Shown here one piece after another: positions 57,966 to 64,000 of a stretch of DNA of 64,000 nucleotides (within the stretch, counting starts at the first letter, position 1; each line of letters begins with the position of its first letter). A program made the position numbers and the translations under genes. Source of the stretch: Pseudomonadota bacterium (lineage in GTDB: Bacteria > Pseudomonadota > Alphaproteobacteria > Rhodospirillales > Magnetospirillaceae); the NCBI GenBank assembly GCA_021848545.1, contig JAJZUL010000008.1:33228-97227 (forward strand), given 5' to 3'. The notes beneath the pieces are model-generated. The model was not told the origin of the DNA and did not search any database. It saw only the letters and a program-made list of their open reading frames with translations.

Positions 57966-58535
57966 TCAATGTCCGGCGCCGCGCCATGCATCCAAGGTGG
58001 CGCGCACCTCTTGTTCCGCAGCGTGGCGATATTGCGTATCCTCGCCGGCGGGAGCGCCGGCCGCGCGCCAGGCGTCATCCCCGCATTCGCGGATGATGGC
58101 CGCCGTCGCCGCCGCCACCAGGCCCTCGACGACCTTGAGGTTGATCTCGACCAGCGACGTGACGCCGGCCACCGAGTAATCCCGGGCGAACCCCAACGTG
58201 ACGCCGACCACATGATCGGCCAGGGCGCCGATATCGGCGCGGCTCTGCTCCAGCCCGTCGGCGTGAACGCGGCCGGCAACGCTTTTCAGGCCCACCCACA
58301 CTTCCAGATTGCGGTACAACGCGCGCCCCAGGGCGGCGGCGCCCTCGGCCCGGCTGATTTCGTCGGCGGCCTCGGCCAGCGCCGAAGCGATCCCCTGGGC
58401 CGAAGTCAGACGCTCGATATCGCTGGTCCCCAGCACGAGCGCTTCCGGGTCACCGCCGGAGGCGGCCAGGGCCGAAACGGCGACCAATCCCTCATCGGTA
58501 GCGCCGGCCATCCCGACAGCAGCATGTCTGTTCAT
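57966..58535 (-). CDS. Unrecognised alpha-helical protein with CtrA-type box upstream
   Basis: 189 residues from ATG 58535; GGGAG sits six bases before it, whereas the in-frame ATG 58541 directly abuts that site. The sequence is Ala-rich and helical (QGIASALAEAADEISRAEGA, LGRALYRNLEVWVGLKSVAG, GVTSLVEINLKVVEGLVAAA), with no TM or signal. No family recognised. A TTAA-N7-TTAA site 112 bases upstream and flgK next door point to a flagellar or cell-cycle role. Confidence 0.7.
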   Translation of the reverse strand: MNRHAAVGMAGATDEGLVAVSALAASGGDPEALVLGTSDIERLTSAQGIASALAEAADEISRAEGAAALGRALYRNLEVWVGLKSVAGRVHADGLEQSRADIGALADHVVGVTLGFARDYSVAGVTSLVEINLKVVEGLVAAATAAIIRECGDDAWRAAGAPAGEDTQYRHAAEQEVRATLDAWRGAGH

Positions 58536-58646
58536 GGGCATCTCCCGTTCGATCGATTCCGCCCCGTTCCCCATCGGCGAAAGATTGCGCCGCACTCTCA
58601 CAAAACGAAGCGGGAAGTTTTATCGCATCACACTAAAACGACAATA

Positions 58647-58661
58647 TTAAACCATGGTTAA
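58647..58661. promoter_or_regulatory. CtrA-type binding site TTAA-N7-TTAA
   Basis: TTAAACCATGGTTAA is an exact full CtrA consensus, in an AT-rich spacer between the end of flgK and the gene starting at 58535 (minus strand). CtrA controls flagellar class II genes and others in many alphaproteobacteria. It is also a near-perfect palindrome around CCATGG. Confidence 0.55.
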
Positions 58662-58669
58662 CGCACATC

Positions 58670-61477
58670 CTACTTCACCAAGTCGGTCAATGTGCTCAAC
58701 ATTGCCTGCATCACCGAAATGACACGGGCCGACGCCGAATAGGCCTGCTGATAGGTGATCATATTGGTCACCTCTTGGTCGATGTTGACGCCGGCCGTCG
58801 ATGAGTATTGGGTGTTCAGCGAACCGAGCAACGTGTTTTGTTGCGTGTATTGGTTTTGAGTGTTGGAGGCGTCGGTCGACGCCAGGGAAATAATCGACGA
58901 CGCGTATCCGGTCATGGAATAGCTGCCGGACGCGATTCCGCCCGCCGACGGCATGCTGATGGTCTGGCTCATCGCATTGACCATGGCCAGCGTGGTGGTA
59001 TTGTCGCCCTGCGACATATAGTACTGGTTGAGTGTCGAATTCCATTGCAGCGTGCCGCGGCTCATTGCCTGGGGATTGCCCAATATGTCCGAGCGCACCG
59101 CGATGCTCGACGCCGTATCGGTGGCGGCGGCCGACAGCCCGAGATCGGTGAGGATGCTTTTGCCCGACGCGTCCTGGGTGGCGGCGGCGCTGAGCTGCTC
59201 GCCCTGGGACTGGACGACCCGCAAACGATAGCCGGACCCGTCGGGCACCACTTCGGCGCGGACCCGGCTGGTCTGGGTCATGTTGAGCTGCGAACCCAGG
59301 GTGGCGGTGCCGCTGATGGTGCCGCCGCTGAAGCTGACGGTCAGAGGCACGCCGCGGCTGTCGGTGAGCCGCAACCGGTATTGCGTGGGCGAGGAATTGC
59401 CCTCGGTCACCGTCCCGGTCACCGTCCCCGAGGTCAGGGTGGTGGCGATCTGTTGCAGGCTGACCGTGCCGGGGCCGACGGTCTTGCTCACGACCGTGCC
59501 GTTGGCATCGCTGACGGTGATGGTGGCGGCGCTGGTCAGGGTGACGCTGTTGCTGTTCTGAAGCGCCGATTCATTGGTCTGGGTGTTGCTGTTGATGGTG
59601 TTGGCGATATCCTGGAGCGTCGATCCCGCCGGGATGGTCATGGTGTTGCCGATCTGACCGGCATTGTCGAACAGGCTCAGGGTCCGGCTGGTGGTGGTGG
59701 CGAAATTCGACGGCTGAATCGCCGAATCCATGATCGGATTGGGTCCGTTGGTGACCAGCAGATCGTTCAGGCCGAAGAAATTGGATACGCCTTGCACCGT
59801 CTGATCGGGAGTGCCGTCGCCGTTCACGTCATAGGAGACGGTGGCCGGGCTTTGGGTGGCGCCCGGCGTGCTTGACGTCTGATCGCGGAAGACCAGCGAC
59901 GTCTGATTGGTGCTGCCCAGGTTGATGGCCATGTGACCGTTGGCATCCAACCCCACCGTCGCCGCCGAATAGGACCCGCCCTGAGCCCGAATCCAGGACT
60001 GCAGATGCTGGGAGAAGGCGGCGATCGACCAGGGTCCGCCCGACGCCTGCGGCTGCAGCTGGCCGTTGCCGGACCCGCCGGAATAATCGGTGGTCATGAT
60101 GGTGTTGAGTGTGGTCTGGGCGATCTGATTGCCGCTGGAATCCATCAGCGCGATCACCGAATCGGCGCCGTTTTGCAGCGAAAAGGTCGAAATCGGATTG
60201 CCTTTCGCCACCTCCATCGAGCTGTTGCCCGAAGCGACGCTCAACACCGTATAGGTACCGTCATTGGCGCCGCTGCCGGTGACGGTGAAGGTGTCGCCGG
60301 CCGCCAGCCCCGCCAGGGAGCCGGCCGTGCCCGCGGTGATGGTCGCCTGACCGTTGGTGGTGGAATAGTTGAAGGCCAGCGACCCGGTGGTGGCGGCGGA
60401 AATGGTGTTGGCGCCGCCGTTATAGGTCAGGGTGTCGGTGCCGGTGTCGGTGCCGATGGTGACGGAGCCCTGGCTGGAAAAGGTACGCGTGCCCGTATAG
60501 GAATTGGTGACGTTGGGCTGGGACGTGCCGCCGTTGTTCAGCGCGTTGAGGCTGGTTTGAAGCTGGCTGGCCAGCGTGTCGAGTTCCGACTGCATGTTGG
60601 GCAGCGTGGAATCGCGCAGAGCGAGCAGCGACGCCATTTGTCCCGTCTGGATCTGCGAACTGATGTCCGTATTGGGATCGGCGGCGGTGGTGATCTTGTC
60701 GAACTGGCCGCCGGACAGGCTCATCCATGGCTGGGAGACGCTGGTCGCCGCATGGGTCAGATCGTTGGTCTGGGAATCCAGCAACGGCGTGCCGCCGCTG
60801 GTATAGATGACCGTCGAGCCGTCGTTGCGCTGGAAATACTGGATGCCGATGTATTTGGACAGGTCGGTGATGGCGCTGTCGCGCTGATCCTGCAGATCGC
60901 TGGTCGACGAGTTGGTGGCCAGCCCTTTGACGATCTCCTGGTTCAACGTATTGATATTGGACAGATCGGTATTGACCTGGGTGACGGCCTGGGACAATTG
61001 GCTGTCGGCTTGCAGCCGCAGCGACTGAAGCTGGCTGCTCATGGAATTGAACTGGTTGGTGACGGTCTGCAGCGCCTGCACCGTGGTCGCCTGCTGGGAC
61101 GGCTGGTCCACCTGGGTGCTCAATTGCTGGAAGCTCGATTCCAGGGCCGAGATCTGGGACGAGATCGAGGTGGAATCCCCCACCTGTCCGAACATGTTCT
61201 GAACCTGCGACTCGTAGGTATTGGTTATGTTGAGCGCCTGGGTCGCCGAGGTCTGGGCGCGAATCTGCTTCAGCAGCCCCTCATCGACGGCCCGGGTGAT
61301 CGAGGCCGTCTGGACGCCCGCGCCGGCCCCTCCCAACACCACCGATTCCAGATTGTCCACCTTGCGGGTATAGCCCGGGGTGTTGACGTTGGCGATGTTG
61401 TCGGAAATCACATTGAGCGCCTGCTGGCTGGCAAGCAGGCCGGAAAGCGCCGTGTCCAGTCCCACTGTCAATCCCAT
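58670..61477 (-). CDS. flgK: Flagellar hook-associated protein FlgK (enlarged)
   Basis: Hook-filament junction protein HAP1, exported by the flagellar apparatus. The N-terminal LSGLLASQQALNVISDNIAN and VNTPGYTRK are the rod/hook/HAP signature; FlgK-specific ALESSFQQLSTQVDQPSQQA, DLQDQRDSAITDLSKYIGIQ follow; the C-terminal helix is MITYQQAYSASARVISVMQA. At 935 residues it is far larger than the usual 450-650: a beta-rich insertion (about 340-780, Thr/Ser/Gly-rich) enlarges the surface domains. Last gene of flgI-flgJ-flgN-flgK. Confidence 0.94.
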   Translation of the reverse strand: MGLTVGLDTALSGLLASQQALNVISDNIANVNTPGYTRKVDNLESVVLGGAGAGVQTASITRAVDEGLLKQIRAQTSATQALNITNTYESQVQNMFGQVGDSTSISSQISALESSFQQLSTQVDQPSQQATTVQALQTVTNQFNSMSSQLQSLRLQADSQLSQAVTQVNTDLSNINTLNQEIVKGLATNSSTSDLQDQRDSAITDLSKYIGIQYFQRNDGSTVIYTSGGTPLLDSQTNDLTHAATSVSQPWMSLSGGQFDKITTAADPNTDISSQIQTGQMASLLALRDSTLPNMQSELDTLASQLQTSLNALNNGGTSQPNVTNSYTGTRTFSSQGSVTIGTDTGTDTLTYNGGANTISAATTGSLAFNYSTTNGQATITAGTAGSLAGLAAGDTFTVTGSGANDGTYTVLSVASGNSSMEVAKGNPISTFSLQNGADSVIALMDSSGNQIAQTTLNTIMTTDYSGGSGNGQLQPQASGGPWSIAAFSQHLQSWIRAQGGSYSAATVGLDANGHMAINLGSTNQTSLVFRDQTSSTPGATQSPATVSYDVNGDGTPDQTVQGVSNFFGLNDLLVTNGPNPIMDSAIQPSNFATTTSRTLSLFDNAGQIGNTMTIPAGSTLQDIANTINSNTQTNESALQNSNSVTLTSAATITVSDANGTVVSKTVGPGTVSLQQIATTLTSGTVTGTVTEGNSSPTQYRLRLTDSRGVPLTVSFSGGTISGTATLGSQLNMTQTSRVRAEVVPDGSGYRLRVVQSQGEQLSAAATQDASGKSILTDLGLSAAATDTASSIAVRSDILGNPQAMSRGTLQWNSTLNQYYMSQGDNTTTLAMVNAMSQTISMPSAGGIASGSYSMTGYASSIISLASTDASNTQNQYTQQNTLLGSLNTQYSSTAGVNIDQEVTNMITYQQAYSASARVISVMQAMLSTLTDLVK

Positions 61478-61522
61478 GGCCGTAAACTCCCGCCGTCCGG
61501 CGTTGAAGAAATCCGCGATACG

Positions 61523-62017
61523 TCACAAAGTCTTGTTATAAGCGACCGAAGCCTGCGCCCCCGCCGAACGCGTCTGGTCGAACTTGCCGCCACGCCCGTA
61601 ATTCACCGTGCTGGTGGTCTGAGCCTTGGACGCCGCCACATAGACGTCCATCACCCGCTCGCGGCATTCGATCTCGGCCTTCAGCATGGTGACGTTGGCC
61701 AGAACCAGATTGGCGAGCTGGTTGCCCAGCACCTGCAATTCCTCTCTCTGCTCGTCGGAGAGCTGCTCGACCAGGGCGGGGTTTTCCGCCACCGGCAGCA
61801 TCGTGTTCTCGTAAATGCGGGTCAAAGCCAGCTTGCTTTCACCCAATTCCTGCACCGTACCGGCGTCGTGACGGGCCAGAGCGTCGTTTTCGACCTCCAG
61901 CAGCTGGCACAGATTGGTGCAGACCCACACCAGATCGTCGAAAGGGATGATTTCCACCGGCTCGACCGGCGCATCCGCCCCGGCGGGAGCGGACATATCG
62001 GATGGAACGGCGCTCAT
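61523..62017 (-). CDS. flgN: FlgN-like flagellar export chaperone
   Basis: 164 residues, mostly long helices: DDLVWVCTNLCQLLEVENDA, LGESKLALTRIYENTMLPVA, EELQVLGNQLANLVLANVTM, CRERVMDVYVAASKAQTTST. Shape and place directly before flgK fit FlgN, the cytosolic chaperone that delivers FlgK/FlgL to export. Start overlaps the flgJ stop (ATGA). Sequence similarity within this family is low, so the name rests partly on context. Confidence 0.8.
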   Translation of the reverse strand: MSAVPSDMSAPAGADAPVEPVEIIPFDDLVWVCTNLCQLLEVENDALARHDAGTVQELGESKLALTRIYENTMLPVAENPALVEQLSDEQREELQVLGNQLANLVLANVTMLKAEIECRERVMDVYVAASKAQTTSTVNYGRGGKFDQTRSAGAQASVAYNKTL

Positions 62018-62337
62018 TGGTGCTCCTCCTGAGCCTGGAGCAGGGCGTGGGCCACCATGGGCCCGATGCCCAGCCCATTGCCATGATCAGCCATGAGCTT
62101 GCCATAAGCGCCGATCAGGAGGGAACGGAACATGGCTTCGCCCTCGCCGCCGCCGAACGGTCCGTTGGTGTTGATGCCGCTGAACATGGGCTTCAGCATC
62201 TCGCCGATGAACATGCCGGCGAATTTCTCGCCCGCCTTCTGCGCCTGGGCCGGCGTGAGATGACCGAAATGGGGCTTTCTCACATTGTGGGACAGGGCCA
62301 GGTCAGCCTGTTGGGTCATCAGCGGATTGATGCTCAT
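62014..62337 (-). CDS. flgJ: Rod-binding protein (FlgJ N-terminal domain only)
   Basis: 107 residues: KAGEKFAGMFIGEMLKPMFS followed by GEGEAMFRSLLIGAYGKLMA, the rod-binding FlgJ_N motif. The muramidase half of enterobacterial FlgJ is absent, as is normal in alphaproteobacteria, where a separate enzyme opens peptidoglycan. Its ATG shares one base with the flgI stop (TGATG). Confidence 0.92.
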   Translation of the reverse strand: MSINPLMTQQADLALSHNVRKPHFGHLTPAQAQKAGEKFAGMFIGEMLKPMFSGINTNGPFGGGEGEAMFRSLLIGAYGKLMADHGNGLGIGPMVAHALLQAQEEHQ

Positions 62338-63515
62338 CAGATCACCTTGATTTCGGCTTGCAGGGCGCCGGCGGCCTTGATCGCCTGGAGGATGGGGATC
62401 AAATCCTGCGGGCCGATTCCCAGCGCATTGAGGTTGTTGACGAGTTCCTGAAGGGTCACGCCGTGATGCATGAGCGCGATCTTGTTCTTGCTGCCCTCGT
62501 TGATCTGGATATTGCTGCGTGGGACGGTGGTGGTGGTCCCGGTCTGGGAGAAGGGCGAGGGCTGCGAGACCTGGGGCGTCTCGGTGATGCGGATGGTGAG
62601 CTGCCCCTGGGCGATGGCCACGGTCGAGATGCGGACATGCTCGCCCATGACGATGGTCCCGGTGGAGGCGTCGATGACCACCTTGGCCACCTCGTCCGGC
62701 TGCACCTTCAGCCGCTCGATATCGGTGAGCATGGCGGTGGTGTTGCCGTGGAAGCGGGCCGGCACCCGCACCCGGACGGTGGCGGGGTCGATCGACTGGG
62801 CGGCGTCGGTCCCAAGATAGGCGTTGATGGCGTTGGCGATGCGGCTGGCCGTGGTGAAATCGGGATTGCGCAGGGACAGGTTGACGGTCTGCAGGCTGTC
62901 CAGATTGAAGGGGATCTGCCGCTCGACGATGGCCCCGCTGGCGATCTTGCCGGTGGTGGGCACGCCCTTGGTCACGCTGGACCCGCTGGCGCCCGTGGCG
63001 CTGATGCCGACCCCGGCCAAAGCCCCTTGCGCCACGGCATAGACCTCGCCGTCGGCGCCGACCAGCGGCGTGACCAGAAGATCGCCGCCGCGCAGACTGG
63101 TGGCGTCGCCCAAAGCGGCGACCTCGACATCGATCCGGGTTCCCTGATGGGCGAAGGGCGGCAGGGTGGCGGTCACCATCACCGCCGCCACGTCCTTGGG
63201 GTTCAGCGTGGTGGGAATGGCGCCGGTCTTGTCGCGGATATTGACGCCGAGGCGTTCCAGCATGCCGGCCAGGGATTGTTCGGTGAAGGGCGCGTTCTGT
63301 TGCAGGGAATCGCCGGTGCCGTCCAGACCCACCACCAGGCCGTATCCCACCAGCAGGTTGTCGCGCACACCTTCGAAGGTGACGATGTCCTTGATCCGCG
63401 ATTCGGCGTGAACCGGCGGCGACATCATGGCGGCGAGACCGGCCAGCGCCAGCGCCACCATCAACAGGCGGCGAAAAACGGCGGATGTGGCGGAGCCTGG
63501 AAAGAAACGAATCAT
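62337..63515 (-). CDS. flgI: Flagellar P-ring protein FlgI
   Basis: Periplasmic P-ring subunit around the rod. 392 residues with a Sec signal peptide (LLMVALALAGLAAMMSPPVH, cleavage near HAE-S), RIKDIVTFEGVRDNLLVGYG, LVVGLDGTGDSLQQNAPFTE, NPKDVAAVMVTATLPPFAHQ, and the closing HHGVTLQELVNNLNALGIGP. First gene of the flgI-J-N-K run, behind a sigma-54 promoter 50-70 bp upstream; GAGGACGCC precedes the ATG. Confidence 0.97.
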   Translation of the reverse strand: MIRFFPGSATSAVFRRLLMVALALAGLAAMMSPPVHAESRIKDIVTFEGVRDNLLVGYGLVVGLDGTGDSLQQNAPFTEQSLAGMLERLGVNIRDKTGAIPTTLNPKDVAAVMVTATLPPFAHQGTRIDVEVAALGDATSLRGGDLLVTPLVGADGEVYAVAQGALAGVGISATGASGSSVTKGVPTTGKIASGAIVERQIPFNLDSLQTVNLSLRNPDFTTASRIANAINAYLGTDAAQSIDPATVRVRVPARFHGNTTAMLTDIERLKVQPDEVAKVVIDASTGTIVMGEHVRISTVAIAQGQLTIRITETPQVSQPSPFSQTGTTTTVPRSNIQINEGSKNKIALMHHGVTLQELVNNLNALGIGPQDLIPILQAIKAAGALQAEIKVI

Positions 63516-63566
63516 GGCGTCCTCAGCCTGACGACCCTATGGCGAAACGAAGCGACGCCCATTCAA

Positions 63567-63583
63567 ATGCAGGCGCCGTGCCA
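63567..63583 (-). promoter_or_regulatory. Sigma-54 type -24/-12 promoter of flgI
   Basis: On the minus strand TGGCACGGCGCCTGCAT: exact TGGCACG at -24, GG-N10-GC spacing, and CTGCAT at -12. The predicted start near 63555 gives a 40-base leader. Sigma-54 control of flgI is known in Caulobacter, where flgI is likewise divergent from fliX. Confidence 0.75.
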
Positions 63584-63811
63584 GCCGCCCAGGTCCGGCA
63601 ACCCGGCGTTTTCCGGCGCCCGCCCCCCCGACAACCGGCAGTCTTGGCCCCTTTGCCCGGCAGCATTTGCCTAGCGATCCAGGAAAGAAGGCTTTCCAGC
63701 AGACCGGCACGAACGATAGAATGGCTTCGCTTACCGTCGTCGTCGGCCGTGATCCCGATCGTCCGGGACGGCCGGATCGGGGGCCGGGGCTCGTCAGGGA
63801 CCAGGGACGGA

Positions 63812-64000
63812 ATGAAGGTTTCCAAAGTCGGATCGGCCACCTCCACCAGTGGCGCGCGGCGCCCCGGCAAAGCCGGCGGCGCGGACCCCGCCGGATTCAA
63901 GCAGGCCCTGGCCGAAACCGCCGAAGCGCCCGGCGGCGTTCAGGGGCCGGACGGAACGTCGGCCATCAACGCCGTCGATTCGCTGCTGATGGTTCAGGAA
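63812..64000 (+). CDS. fliX: Flagellar assembly regulator FliX, 5' part only
   Basis: 63 codons visible: MKVSKVGSATSTSGARRPGK, a Gly/Ala-rich stretch, then SAINAVDSLLMVQE. The short MKV start, flexible Gly/Ala region and the VDSLLMVQE helix match FliX, an alphaproteobacterial protein that ties basal-body assembly to FlbD and sigma-54 transcription. Its position divergent from flgI is the Caulobacter arrangement. The remainder lies past the window edge. Confidence 0.8.
   Translation, partial: MKVSKVGSATSTSGARRPGKAGGADPAGFKQALAETAEAPGGVQGPDGTSAINAVDSLLMVQE

Overview
This is a GC-rich chromosomal window from an alphaproteobacterium, most likely of the Rhodospirillales. The evidence is FliX divergent from flgI (the arrangement known from Caulobacter), a TTAA-N7-TTAA CtrA-type box, a PraR-like XRE regulator, class II DAHP synthase and BluB. 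Genes are tightly packed, with many ATGA, GTGA or TGATG stop/start overlaps. I found no rRNA, tRNA or CRISPR array.

Layout. 0-3.3 kb: RND efflux permease (cut by the window edge) and its adaptor. 3.4-9 kb: an unusual FliD-like protein behind a sigma-54 promoter, a repeat-rich membrane protein and a large PAS histidine kinase. 9-18 kb: housekeeping genes (apt, a family 9 glycosyltransferase, gmk, yicC, an SDR, a repeat lipoprotein, cysS, gltX, nadE). 18-24 kb: class II DAHP synthase, a methyltransferase, a protein combining degenerate Hpt-like and receiver-like domains, bluB and an MFS carrier. 24-29 kb: an HTH protein with a basic tail and a complete polyamine ABC operon potF-G-H-I. 29-36 kb: a coiled-coil membrane protein, a stand-alone nuoM, sppA with an SDR, a lone HigA-type antitoxin and a rhodanese. 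36-42 kb: cyoABCDE, a bo3-type quinol oxidase with heme O synthase. 42-51 kb: MFS, aroC, fabI, YihY/BrkB, a D,D-carboxypeptidase, a DnaJ-class chaperone, a glycine-zipper lipoprotein, pdxH and a cation diffusion facilitator. 51-57 kb: PraR-like regulator, ndk, an ABC-F ATPase and a sensor kinase. 57-64 kb: flagellar cluster flgI-flgJ-flgN-flgK read leftward from a sigma-54 promoter, divergent fliX, and two unrecognised genes nearby, one with a CtrA-type box upstream.

The strongest non-gene signal is a family of miniature mobile elements. Four copies (at 20.2, 29.7, 34.8 and 56.9 kb) have a 186-bp base form, 17-bp terminal inverted repeats beginning CAGGG, and a perfect 10-bp target duplication around every copy. 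One copy has gained exactly three 26-bp units (264 bp). Another is a fused, internally deleted tandem. No transposase is in the window, so they are presumably moved in trans. A separate 144-bp palindromic element lies at 51.9 kb, and a 23-bp core recurs beside palindromes at 13.6, 35.5 and 42.0 kb.

Other points worth attention are the signalling protein lacking both expected phosphoacceptor residues, the FliD homologue whose usual C-terminal helices are replaced by Ser/Gly repeats, nuoM outside any nuo operon, and an ABC-F gene that looks leaderless, with its start codon in an inverted repeat and an A-tract octamer array just upstream.
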